A stretch of 64,000 nucleotides of DNA from Bacillota bacterium (GTDB taxonomy: Bacteria; Bacillota; UBA4882; UBA8346): contig JAEYPR010000020.1 in the NCBI GenBank assembly GCA_023410535.1, positions 62,001 through 126,000 on the forward strand, in the 5' to 3' direction. A program made the position numbers and the translations under genes. Below, in pieces: positions 25,005 to 34,276 of this stretch. Numbering within the stretch: the first letter of the stretch is position 1; the number at the start of each line of letters is the position of its first letter. The notes under the pieces were generated by a model, which saw nothing but the letters and a program-made list of their open reading frames with translations, was not told where the DNA came from and made no database searches.

Positions 25005-25647
25005 GAAAGATCCCTCTTTTCGGTTTAATAGATATGTCGCACCAAATATCTTTAATTCGCAAGTTGCGATAAATACCGCCTTAGCCTTTTCCCCACCATG
25101 CCTTAAGGGTGGAAAATCCGTTTCAAAATTTATTGCAACTTAATTATAGATGCCGACAAAACTCGGTCATTGATTAAGCTCCTTGCTAAACCCTTCGGGT
25201 ATTTGGCGGAAAAACTGAAGTGAACATTATAGGAAATTCCCTAGTACCTTCGCCAACCCCGGGTCGTTGCATATCACAAAATCGGCTGATTCCTTCTCCA
25301 ATGAAACTGCGCCGGTCTCTCGAATATGATCCAATATTTATTATAGTTTATTCCGATTTTTAAGTCCGTTCGTTTTTTGCTCAAGTAATATCGATTTGAC
25401 CTTATCTTGCGTTTTTATGAAGAACGCCACCAAAGTTTTGCGAAGTATATCTCAAACTCGAATATTTCTTAGTTTCATTTTACATGGATTCATGTTATAA
25501 ATAAAATATATCATTTTCATATTAACCATGAAAAAAATAGATAGCTTTTACACTAACCATATCTGACAAAGAATGTTACAAGCGAACGTTTCAATATGGG
25601 ATCATACATCGACAATAACGGCTCAGATCATGGAGGTCGTACAAAAA
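25005..25647. other. Long divergent regulatory gap of the hydroxy-acid operon
   Basis: 643 bases without a gene. Toward the operon there is TATAAT (complement of 25143-25148) with ATGACC 16 bases upstream. Just downstream is an inverted repeat, AAGTTGCGATAAAT at 25061-25074 and ATTTATTGCAACTT at 25128-25141 (13 of 14 match), enclosing a strong inner hairpin with arms around 25091-25115. The right part, 25300-25600, is AT-rich and should hold the LysR promoter and operators; no clear site was read. Confidence 0.45.
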
Positions 25648-26535
25648 ATGGATATCCGACATATGAATTATTTCATTGAAGTGGCGCGTCAAAAAAGTTT
25701 CAGCCGGGCTGCGGAGACTCTCCATATTTCCCAATCGGCTATTAGTAAAATGGTGAAAGACATGGAAGAAGAGCTTGGTTTATTTCTATTTAACCGCAAT
25801 TCCAAAGCGATCCAACTCACCGACGCCGGAGCGATCTTTTTAAACCGCGCCCAGAAGATTGTCAGTATGTTTCAAGATTTGATCGATGAAGTTAAGGAAG
25901 AGACCATGCAAGAAATGGGAAGGATCTCCATCGGGTTGCCTCCTATCACCGGTGCAACTTCATTCGCGCAATTATTGGGAAATTTTAAACAAAAGTTTCC
26001 GAAAATTGACATTATGCTTTTTGAGCACGGTTCCAAGCGAATTGAGAGCGGAATTCAAGACGGCAGTTTAGACATCGGGGTGATCTGCAACTCCCCCAAC
26101 GTCGCCAATTATAACTCCTTTTCTCTGACAAACGACCCGATTTGGGTTATTGCGCATCCTCAAAACCCGATCAGTAATTTTGACACGGTGAATCTGCAAA
26201 CGTTAAGCAGTCAATCGTTTGTAATTTATCGGGATGATTTCAGTCTGCATCATGTAATCGTCGATGCTTGTAAAGAAGCTGGGTTTCAACCCAAGATTAT
26301 TTTCCAAACATCGCAACGCGAATTGATGACGCAAATTGTCGAGGCGAATTTAGGAATCGCGCTGTTGCCAAGTAAAACGTGCAAACGACTGGATTCCGAC
26401 TCAATCAAAGCGATCCCGCTCCTTCCCGAAGAGCTGTTTCATAAAATGTCGGTGATTTGGAAAAAAGACCGCTATCTTTCCCATGCCGCAAAACTCTGGA
26501 TTGATTTCGCCAAAGCCTATCTGCTGGCCGAATAA
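25648..26535 (+). CDS. LysR-family regulator of the hydroxy-acid operon
   Basis: About 295 residues, MDIRHMNYFIEVARQKSFSRAAETLHISQSAISKMVKDMEE forming the winged helix, then a CynR/CysL-like effector domain. ATG 25648 lies ten bases after GGAGGT; two earlier in-frame starts have no SD. It is divergent from the six-gene operon beginning at 25004, so it is its probable regulator, with a pathway acid as co-inducer. Confidence 0.85.
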   Translation: MDIRHMNYFIEVARQKSFSRAAETLHISQSAISKMVKDMEEELGLFLFNRNSKAIQLTDAGAIFLNRAQKIVSMFQDLIDEVKEETMQEMGRISIGLPPITGATSFAQLLGNFKQKFPKIDIMLFEHGSKRIESGIQDGSLDIGVICNSPNVANYNSFSLTNDPIWVIAHPQNPISNFDTVNLQTLSSQSFVIYRDDFSLHHVIVDACKEAGFQPKIIFQTSQRELMTQIVEANLGIALLPSKTCKRLDSDSIKAIPLLPEELFHKMSVIWKKDRYLSHAAKLWIDFAKAYLLAE

Positions 26536-26733
26536 AGTTAGGGTTTTGCCCTTCGTTTATCTACTTTCCTTCACTTGGAAACCGCATGAATGTTTATTCA
26601 AAGCACCATAAAAAAATCCCAACTTGCATTTTTCCAAAAAAGCCCTTTTTTTCTTCAAATAGCAGGTAAATAGTTTGCCTTGCCCGAATAGTAACATAAT
26701 AAATTAACAGGCAATCTTTGGGGGGCAGCTAGA

Positions 26734-29700
26734 TTGGAGAAAAAACTGATTCATGAGATCCAAAAGAATTATCTGTTTAATAAAGTTATTTTTTTACTAA
26801 TCACCTATTTGGTAATCTGTTCAATCCTTTGGTTCCAAAGCCTGCACGATGAGCAAAACCGCTTGTTGCGAATCGCAAAATTGATTGAGTATACACTGAC
26901 AACCAAAGAAAAGAATCGCTTTTCGAAACACCTTGACCAAAGAAACTTTCAGCAATTTTTCCAACCGCATCTCAGAACCATACTCGAACTTTATTCCAAC
27001 GAATATACTGCCGGATTTTATTCAAAACAACTCGACCAAGTGGTGGCCGCTTATTCAAAGGATCAATCGGTGCGCGTAATCGGCAAAAAGCTGCCGTTAA
27101 ACGATCTAAGTCGCAAATCATGGCAAAGCGATAAACCGCATTTCGCTCTGCTCTGGTCAGAGATGCGCGGGTGTTGGATCCTGAAGTGCGATAACCCCTT
27201 GGCCGTGAATGGGGAAATACTTGGCCATACCTTTGCTAACGTTAGGTTGATCAATATCATCTCGCTCTTTTTCCGGTTGGGATTGATCTATCTTGGGGTT
27301 TTTTTAGTTTTCGGGCTGCTTTCGCTGGTTAATTCCCGACGCATCATCCAAAAACTAAAGCAAAACCTGTCGCAATTACAAATTTTCGAATCTGACGCCG
27401 AACTCCCAACCTTTGATTATGAGGAATTTCAAGCTGTCGCTAACCGCAACCGACAGCTTTACCGGCTCTTGCAAAACAAAAAGAATTTTCAGGAGATTCT
27501 CCTCGAAAATTTTCCATGGGGTTACGCGTTGATCCACCCCAATGGTTATGTTCTTGAGATAAATCGCAATGGAGCGCTGAGTTTAGGTTTTCAACCTGAG
27601 GAGCTTATCGGAACAAATATTATCGGACAAGCAATTGATAAAATATCCATTGCCCGGGTTATTCAGGATCAAATTCCGGTGAATGACTACTTTAGCTATC
27701 GCCGCTCCGATACCAAACAACTTTGCACCTATTACACCTGCTGTTTCCCGATCGTGAACGATTCGGGTGAAAGCGCCATCATGGCCTGGTTTATTGATGT
27801 ATCTGATACGGTAATCGCCCAAAATGAATTGGCAAAATCAAACCAGCGAGTTTTAGAGATATTAAAAAGCATCACCGATACCTTTTATTCGTTGGATAAC
27901 AATTGGAATTTCACTTTTATCAACCGAACAACCGAATCCATCTTTTCAGGGAAAAGCCCTTCGGATATTTTGGGGAAAAATATCTGGAACGTCTATCCGG
28001 AGCTAGCCGCGACTTTGATGTATCCCCAATATCATCAGGCGGTTCGAACCAACCAGTCCGCCCACTTTGAAATGAAAAGCAATTCCGAGCCGTCGCAATG
28101 GTTTGAAGTTCACGCCTACCCTTCGGGCGAGGGATTATCGATTTACCTCCGGAACATTACCGCTAAAAAAGAGGCTGAAAGAATCCGCAATCAATTAATT
28201 ACGATGGTTGAATCTTCCGAGGACGCCATTTTCACTACCGACCTATCAGGAATCATCAACAGTTGGAATTTGGGCGCCGAAAAAATGTACGGATACAAAG
28301 CGAACGAAATCATTGGTCAACATTGCACCAAACTTGTTCCCAATCCTGAACATTACTCCATGTTTAAATTATACACCAATATTGCGCTGGGAATACGGAT
28401 CTCCGACACCATTGAAGCCGAACGGGTTCGCCGTGACGGGAGTTTGGTGGCGGTATCGATCAAACGCTCTCTGCTGCTCGATGAAAACGGTAAAACGATT
28501 GGTGTTTCATCGATTCATCGCAATATAACCGAAAGTAAACAATATCAAGAAGCGCTCAAAGCAGAACGCGAACGGTTGAACCGCACCTTAAATTCATTGT
28601 CTGACGGGGTGATCACCACTGACCGTCACGGACGAATCTTATTAATGAACCAGGCTGCCGAGACATTAACAGGATGGCACTATCCGGATTGGTTTGAGAA
28701 ACCATTACAGAAAATTTTCTATTTAATCAACGACCGAACTAGCGAGCCTTACACCAACCTGTTGATGCAAACGCTCAATGCTGAAAATTCCCTGCATATC
28801 TCCGATACGATCTTGGTTGATAACCGTTTGCGTGAAATTCCGCTTCAGGTCTGCTGTACTCCGCTCCGGTCCGCTCAGGGAGAACAGTTTGGGATCGTGA
28901 TTGTTTTCCAAGATATCACCGAAAAACTAATGATTGAAGCGGAGTTGCTGAAGGCGGAGAAATTGGAGTCACTTGGAGTTTTGGCCGGTGGGATCGCTCA
29001 TGATTTTAATAATATTCTCACCGCCATCCTGTCGAATCTGCAATTGGCAACATCCAAGCTGGACAAGGGAGAAAATATCCGCAAATATCTCTCCGGCTCC
29101 ATGGAAGCCGCTTATAAAGCAAGCGATTTAACCAAACAATTATTGACTTTTTCAAAAGGAAACACTCCGATCAAAACGGTCATCGCTTTGGGGCAATTGG
29201 TCGAAAAAACCGTAACCTTTGCGCTTCGCGGCTCCAACGTCAAGGCGAAATTTGAGATCGCGGCTAATCTAAAGCAGGTAGAAGCTGATGAAGGTCAACT
29301 GATTCAAGTAATCAATAATATTACCATCAATGCCAAGCAGGCGATGGTTAAAGGCGGCACATTCACCGTAAGGGCTGTTAATCATCACATTCCGTCCGGG
29401 GAGCATTTACACGCCGGCGAGTACATTAAAATAACCTTCACCGATCAAGGGGTGGGCATCCCCGATTCCCTATTGAAAAAGATCTTCGACCCCTTCTTCA
29501 CCACCAAAAAGGAAGGTACCGGTCTGGGATTGGCCACCTCCTATTCAATCATCCATAACCATAACGGGAATATCGAAGTGAAATCCCGCGTGAATCAAGG
29601 GACCAGCTTTATCATCTTTCTCCCCGTGGCCCAGGGTCAAACGCTCAATAGCCAAGCCGATGAAGAAGTCGCAGTGGCTATTGAGGGTATTTATATTTTA

Positions 29701-30066
29701 TTAATGGATGATGAAGCGGCAATTCGCCAGGGAACCAGTGAATTACTACGGGAATTGGGATATCGGGTTGAAACCGTCGCTGACGGCGAAGAAGCGATTT
29801 TACGGTATCAGCAAGCGCTAAATTCCGATACTCCGTTCGATATTGTCATTCTGGATTTAACAGTTCCGGGAGGGATGGGCGGTCAAGCCGCAATCTCGTA
29901 CCTACGGGACATTAATCCCCATATTAAAACGATCGTATCCAGCGGTTACGCCGAAGACCCGATTATTTCGGAATTCGAGCGTTACGGTTTCTCGGGGGTC
30001 GTCACCAAACCCTATAAACTTGAGGAATTGAACCGCGTCATTTTACGGCTGGTCGGCAAAGGGTAA
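26734..30066 (+). CDS. Membrane PAS hybrid histidine kinase, 1110 aa
   Basis: TTG start after GGGGG. An N-terminal membrane segment (residues 18-36), an extracytoplasmic sensor of about 130 residues and a second membrane segment (about 176-198, LGLIYLGVFLVFGLLSLV) are followed by a short helical linker and four PAS-type domains (near 250, 375, 485 and 610). The kinase core has GGIAHDFNNILTAIL, NNITINAKQAM and GTGLGLATSYS; a receiver domain (ILLMDDEAAIRQ, VILDLTVP) ends it. The kinase and receiver parts are plainly paralogous to the cytosolic kinase at 15581. No output regulator is adjacent. Confidence 0.87.
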   Translation: MEKKLIHEIQKNYLFNKVIFLLITYLVICSILWFQSLHDEQNRLLRIAKLIEYTLTTKEKNRFSKHLDQRNFQQFFQPHLRTILELYSNEYTAGFYSKQLDQVVAAYSKDQSVRVIGKKLPLNDLSRKSWQSDKPHFALLWSEMRGCWILKCDNPLAVNGEILGHTFANVRLINIISLFFRLGLIYLGVFLVFGLLSLVNSRRIIQKLKQNLSQLQIFESDAELPTFDYEEFQAVANRNRQLYRLLQNKKNFQEILLENFPWGYALIHPNGYVLEINRNGALSLGFQPEELIGTNIIGQAIDKISIARVIQDQIPVNDYFSYRRSDTKQLCTYYTCCFPIVNDSGESAIMAWFIDVSDTVIAQNELAKSNQRVLEILKSITDTFYSLDNNWNFTFINRTTESIFSGKSPSDILGKNIWNVYPELAATLMYPQYHQAVRTNQSAHFEMKSNSEPSQWFEVHAYPSGEGLSIYLRNITAKKEAERIRNQLITMVESSEDAIFTTDLSGIINSWNLGAEKMYGYKANEIIGQHCTKLVPNPEHYSMFKLYTNIALGIRISDTIEAERVRRDGSLVAVSIKRSLLLDENGKTIGVSSIHRNITESKQYQEALKAERERLNRTLNSLSDGVITTDRHGRILLMNQAAETLTGWHYPDWFEKPLQKIFYLINDRTSEPYTNLLMQTLNAENSLHISDTILVDNRLREIPLQVCCTPLRSAQGEQFGIVIVFQDITEKLMIEAELLKAEKLESLGVLAGGIAHDFNNILTAILSNLQLATSKLDKGENIRKYLSGSMEAAYKASDLTKQLLTFSKGNTPIKTVIALGQLVEKTVTFALRGSNVKAKFEIAANLKQVEADEGQLIQVINNITINAKQAMVKGGTFTVRAVNHHIPSGEHLHAGEYIKITFTDQGVGIPDSLLKKIFDPFFTTKKEGTGLGLATSYSIIHNHNGNIEVKSRVNQGTSFIIFLPVAQGQTLNSQADEEVAVAIEGIYILLMDDEAAIRQGTSELLRELGYRVETVADGEEAILRYQQALNSDTPFDIVILDLTVPGGMGGQAAISYLRDINPHIKTIVSSGYAEDPIISEFERYGFSGVVTKPYKLEELNRVILRLVGKG

Positions 30067-30071
30067 GGAAA

Positions 30072-30108
30072 CAAAGCCTCATCTGCTTCTTGAGATGAGG
30101 TTTTGTTT
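30072..30108. terminator. Bidirectional terminator, kinase and rhamnose operon
   Basis: CAAAGCCTCATCT and AGATGAGGTTTTG pair around an 8-base loop, with T-rich sequence on plus and minus. It serves the kinase on plus and the aldolase on minus. Confidence 0.75.
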
Positions 30109-30145
30109 CGAGTATCCAATTGTTCAAAAACAACTAACCGCGTAG

Positions 30146-30814
30146 TTATTTTTTCAGCGCCGGATGGCGACCTTGAACCCCTAACTTCTGACGGATCTCC
30201 ATCAACCGTTGCACTTTATCCGGCGCTAACTCGCGTTCACCGCCCAATTGGCGAGCTGCCAACGTGATCTTAGCGAAATGCTCCATGGTCTCCATCTTAA
30301 AATAAGCGTTGAAAACATCGGTTCCGACAGTCAACGCGCCATGATTTTCCAATAAAAAGGCGTCGTAATCTTGGAGATATCGAGCGATCGCTTGCGGGAT
30401 CTCATCGGTTGACGGCGTTCCATAGGCTGCAATCGGAACCGCTCCCAGGATGATGATAAACTCCGGCAAAACCGCCTTCGCCAATGGTTCGCCCACAACC
30501 GCAAAGGCCGTGCTGATTGGCGGATGTGCATGGACAACCGAATTGACATCGGGACGATCCCGATAGACTCCCAAGTGCATTTTAATCTCCGAAGAGGGTT
30601 TGAGATTACCTTCGAGTACTTCGCCGGCACCATTCACTGTAATGATCATCTCCGGGGTCATAAATCCTTTACTGACCCCCGTTGGAGTGCAAAAAAAGGT
30701 ATCTTCGCCGACCCGTATGCTGATATTCCCATCATTGGCCGCCACATATCCCTGTTGCCAAATCCGGCGGCCGACTTCCACAATATCCTGTTTCAACTGC
30801 ATTTCTGATACCAC
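30146..30814 (-). CDS. Class II aldolase, probable rhamnulose-1-phosphate aldolase
   Basis: 222 residues, GTG start with AGGAGG eight bases upstream. A class II (zinc) aldolase of the FucA/AraD/RhaD group: GNISIRV, the zinc histidines in VVHAHPP and LLENHGALTVG, and PSSEIKMHLGVY. By sequence it is nearer the short FucA-like type than E. coli RhaD (about 275 residues). Position after rhamnose isomerase and kinase makes rhamnulose-1-phosphate cleavage to DHAP and L-lactaldehyde the likely reaction. Last gene of the operon. Confidence 0.85.
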   Translation of the reverse strand: MVSEMQLKQDIVEVGRRIWQQGYVAANDGNISIRVGEDTFFCTPTGVSKGFMTPEMIITVNGAGEVLEGNLKPSSEIKMHLGVYRDRPDVNSVVHAHPPISTAFAVVGEPLAKAVLPEFIIILGAVPIAAYGTPSTDEIPQAIARYLQDYDAFLLENHGALTVGTDVFNAYFKMETMEHFAKITLAARQLGGERELAPDKVQRLMEIRQKLGVQGRHPALKK

Positions 30815-30857
30815 TGTATTATCCTCCTATTTCATCGCGACATATTCACTTTGTCCA

Positions 30858-32126
30858 TCAACGCTTGACAAGAACCTGCTCTTCATAGCTGCGGATTTTA
30901 TCCAGCCACTCGTGCCCGACTATGGCGGTCTGATCCAGACAATACTTTTGCCAAACCGCGCCGAAAGGCAGCGTTTTGCATTCTTCCAACAATGCGAGAC
31001 GGTTGCCGTTATTGCCCGACTGTTCTTCAGCCAAAAGCAAATCTGTCGGTTCCAGCAGTGCCAAAAGCAATGCTTTTTGTAACGCCCGGGCTCCGGTCAC
31101 CCAGGCGATGATCCGATTAATGCTCGCGTCGAAGAAATCCAAGGCAAAATAGACATTATTCAACGCCCGGCTACGCAGTACTTCCTGGGCCAAGGCAATG
31201 AGATCGTCATTTAAAATCGTTACATGATCACTATCCCAACGGATACCGCGGCTGGCATGGATTAATAGCCGTTTGGTAAAGGGCAGCAACGCCGAGATCT
31301 TATCGGCAATCCCTTCGGTCGGATGGAAATGCCCCATATCCAGACAGAGCATGATGTTGTTTTGAAGCGCATAACCCATGTAAAATTCATGCGACCCCAC
31401 CACAAATGCTTCCGAGCCAATGCCAAAGAGTTTACTCTCCACACTGTCCAGCAGGTAATCTTGGCTATATTGCTGCTCAAATATCTCATCTAACGCTTCT
31501 TTTAAGATTTGACGGTGCCCTAGCCGGTCGACCGGCAAGTCTTTCGAGCCGTCGGGGATCCAAAGGTTATGGATACAGGGAGTACCCAAGATTTCCCCCA
31601 TGGCGGCGCCGATCGCGCGGCAGTGTTTGGCATGCTCGATCCAGAAACGTCGCACTTCACTGTCTTTACTGGATAGGGTGAATCCGGAAGCCGCCCGTGG
31701 ATGCGAGAAGAACGAGGGGTTAAAGTCAATGCCGATCTGGCGTTCTTTCGCCCAGGCGATCCATTGTTGAAAATGAGCAACTGTGATTTGATCGCGCTCT
31801 ACCGATTGGCCGTTGGTCTCGGCGTACATTGCGTGAAGATTCAGCCGGGATTGACCCGGAATCAACGATAAGGCAATTTCCAAATCCTGACGGAGTTCAT
31901 TGCCATTGCGGGCGCGTCCCGGGTAGTTACCGGTCGCCAAGATGCCGCCCCCGGAAATACTGCCCCCATCATGTTCCAAACCGGCAACGTCATCGCCTTG
32001 CCAGCAATGAAGCGAGATCGGAATCTGAGCTAAAATTTTCAAAACGGCATCGGTGTCCACACCTAACTCGGCATAGACCGCTTGTGCCAGGCGATAACTT
32101 GCTTCAATCCTCGATTCGACTGCCAT
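30858..32126 (-). CDS. rhaA: L-rhamnose isomerase
   Basis: 422 residues, close to the E. coli RhaA length and type: IPISLHCWQGDDVAGLEHDG near the N-terminus, then LNLHAMYAE, IDFNPSFFSHPRAASGFTLS, MLCLDMGHFHPTEGI and WDSDHVTILNDD, where the metal-binding Glu, Asp and His lie. It interconverts L-rhamnose and L-rhamnulose in the cytosol. SD GGGGG upstream of ATG 32126. Confidence 0.95.
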   Translation of the reverse strand: MAVESRIEASYRLAQAVYAELGVDTDAVLKILAQIPISLHCWQGDDVAGLEHDGGSISGGGILATGNYPGRARNGNELRQDLEIALSLIPGQSRLNLHAMYAETNGQSVERDQITVAHFQQWIAWAKERQIGIDFNPSFFSHPRAASGFTLSSKDSEVRRFWIEHAKHCRAIGAAMGEILGTPCIHNLWIPDGSKDLPVDRLGHRQILKEALDEIFEQQYSQDYLLDSVESKLFGIGSEAFVVGSHEFYMGYALQNNIMLCLDMGHFHPTEGIADKISALLPFTKRLLIHASRGIRWDSDHVTILNDDLIALAQEVLRSRALNNVYFALDFFDASINRIIAWVTGARALQKALLLALLEPTDLLLAEEQSGNNGNRLALLEECKTLPFGAVWQKYCLDQTAIVGHEWLDKIRSYEEQVLVKR

Positions 32127-32200
32127 TGTATAACCCCCTTCATGTTATCATGAGTTCATACGAAAATCCACTGCAGTAAGTTTAGTATGATTTCCCCGGT

Positions 32201-32572
32201 TTATACCGGATAAGCCATGGTAGTCATTAAAGCCATCTCCGCTTGGGTGGTGTCCATCCGGCTGTATTGAACAACAATCGCGGTATTACTCTCTACCATC
32301 ATCGCGTAAGGCACGCCAACCGGAACTGATCCGCCGTTGGCGTCCCGCAACCGGTCCATTCGGATGTGTTGGGTCCGTTCGGCGGGGCAAAGTGCTTGGA
32401 AACCAGGGCGTTTCGGGCTGTCCTCAAAATACAGCGTGATGTTGATGATGGCATCGGTCTGGCCCGGATTGAGGACACAGATTGCTTCGTGACTGGGAAA
32501 CAGACCGGAACTGGTGGTGGGATAATAACCATCGGGGATAAACCACACTTTCGAACCGGGTTGGTTTGTCAT
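32201..32572 (-). CDS. Sensory rhodopsin transducer (ASRT) family protein
   Basis: About 123 residues of the family named after the Anabaena sensory rhodopsin transducer: KVWFIPDGYYP at the start, HEAICVLNPG, ITLYFED and AIVVQYSRMDTTQAEMALMTTMAYP. It forms small soluble beta-sandwich tetramers. No rhodopsin gene is present; the protein sits between rhamnulokinase and rhamnose isomerase, suggesting carbohydrate binding or regulation rather than phototransduction. ATG 32572 follows AAAGGAAG; an ATG seven codons earlier lies before that SD. Confidence 0.85.
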   Translation of the reverse strand: MTNQPGSKVWFIPDGYYPTTSSGLFPSHEAICVLNPGQTDAIINITLYFEDSPKRPGFQALCPAERTQHIRMDRLRDANGGSVPVGVPYAMMVESNTAIVVQYSRMDTTQAEMALMTTMAYPV

Positions 32573-32589
32573 TTGCAGACTTCCTTTCT

Positions 32590-34077
32590 TCATTCGCCTT
32601 TATTGTTATTGTGAATGAGTTTGACAAAACGTCCATACGCTTCATCCCACAATTCAGTTTGGCGGGGCTCATAGGTTTGAACCGGAAACGAATTCCGAAC
32701 CAGCATCCGGGCTTCTCCCAGATTAGCGACCATTCCAACGGCCAACAATTGTCCAATTAGATTACCGATGGCGGTCGCTTCGACCGGCCCCGCCTTCACC
32801 GGCCGTCGGCAGGCATTGGCGGTGAATTGATTGAGCAGGGTGTTTTGGGAACCGCCACCTACGATGTGGATCAACGGTAACTCGGTATTGGCGGTCCGCT
32901 CCAGGTCCGCGGCGACCATTCGGTATTTCAATGCCAAGCCTTCCAACACCGCACGGACCATTTCACCCTTGCCGTTGGGCGGAGCCTGGCCGATCCGTTG
33001 GCAATACTCCACTAGCTTCTGCGGCATTTGTCCCGGGCTGTAAAACAGTTCGTCGTCAGGGTCGATTAACGCCGCAAACGGTCGCGCCGCCTCAGCCAAC
33101 TCCATCAATTGCTGAAAACTCTCGGTCGCACCGGCCCGGTCCCAATGGCGTTTGCATTCCTGAATGATCCAAAGGCCCATAATATTCTTTAAAACCCGGA
33201 AGGTATGGTTGATACCGCCTTCATTGGTAAAATTCAATCGGAAGGAGTCGTAGTTGTTCACCGGAGCGTTGGTTTCGATACCCATCAACGACCAGGTTCC
33301 GCTACTGATATAAAGATAATCCGAACGATCAGCCGGGACAGCCGCTACGGCACTGGCCGTATCATGCCCGGCCACTGCCGCCACGGGAAACGGTTTAACG
33401 CCAAGTTCCGCTGCTACATCGTCCCGCAACGATCCCAGCACCATTCCCGGAAAGATAATATCGGCTAAAATACGGCCCGGGATCCCAAAACGCTCTAACA
33501 GCGGGTAATGCCAGTTACGCGAATTCACCCCAACCAACTGACTGGTGCTGGCGATGGTGTATTCGGAAAACATTTGTCCGGTCAAAAAGTAATTGAAAAG
33601 GTCGGGCATGAAGAGTAATGTCTGGGCTTGCTCCAACACCGTCGTTTTCTGTTGTTTCAGGGCGATTAACTGATATAAAGTGTTAAACTTTTGAATCGCG
33701 ATCCCGGTCTCCTGGTAAATCTCAGCCAGCGGCGTTTGCCCCGCCGCCAACTCCACCATTCCTTCGGTGCGTTGGTCACGGTAATGATAAGCATTACCCA
33801 GCAGGTCGCCATGGCGATCCAACAAGCCGAAGTCGACACCCCACGTATCCACGCCAACGCATGTCAGGGAGGTTTGTTGCGCCGCCTTGCGGATTCCTTG
33901 TTTCAACTCATGAAACAGCCGTAATACATCCCAATACATGCTGCCGTTCACCGTCACCGGGTCATTGGCGAAACGGTGCACTTCGGATAGATTTAACCGT
34001 TCCCCGTCAAAATCCCCTAAAATTGCCCGGCCGCTACTGGCGCCGTAATCAAAGGCTAATAATTTCAGTTGATTCAC
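32590..34077 (-). CDS. rhaB: Rhamnulokinase
   Basis: About 495 residues of the FGGY kinase family: KLLAFDYGASSGRAILG (phosphate 1 loop), CVGVDTWGVDFGLLDRHG, AGHDTASAVAAVPA and VGGGSQNTLLNQFTANA (adenosine site). It phosphorylates L-rhamnulose at O1. The start is not certain: GTG 34077 fits the family N-terminus but AAGAGG abuts it; the frame stays open to an ATG at 34122. First gene of the rhamnose operon, divergent from the AraC regulator. Confidence 0.92.
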   Translation of the reverse strand: MNQLKLLAFDYGASSGRAILGDFDGERLNLSEVHRFANDPVTVNGSMYWDVLRLFHELKQGIRKAAQQTSLTCVGVDTWGVDFGLLDRHGDLLGNAYHYRDQRTEGMVELAAGQTPLAEIYQETGIAIQKFNTLYQLIALKQQKTTVLEQAQTLLFMPDLFNYFLTGQMFSEYTIASTSQLVGVNSRNWHYPLLERFGIPGRILADIIFPGMVLGSLRDDVAAELGVKPFPVAAVAGHDTASAVAAVPADRSDYLYISSGTWSLMGIETNAPVNNYDSFRLNFTNEGGINHTFRVLKNIMGLWIIQECKRHWDRAGATESFQQLMELAEAARPFAALIDPDDELFYSPGQMPQKLVEYCQRIGQAPPNGKGEMVRAVLEGLALKYRMVAADLERTANTELPLIHIVGGGSQNTLLNQFTANACRRPVKAGPVEATAIGNLIGQLLAVGMVANLGEARMLVRNSFPVQTYEPRQTELWDEAYGRFVKLIHNNNKGE

Positions 34078-34276
34078 CCTCTTTTGGTGGATTGGGTCAT
34101 TATAAGATTGATTGTATAACATTGCTTCCGAAACATCCTGGGATATGTTACTCTATATTTGGTGGATATTCTTCGATGTCCATGACCCTCGTCGCATCTA
34201 TGCTTCTTGCGTGATTTTACACTTTTTCCTCATACCCCGGTATCCGGTGGACAACTACCTGCGAAGGAGAACTTTT

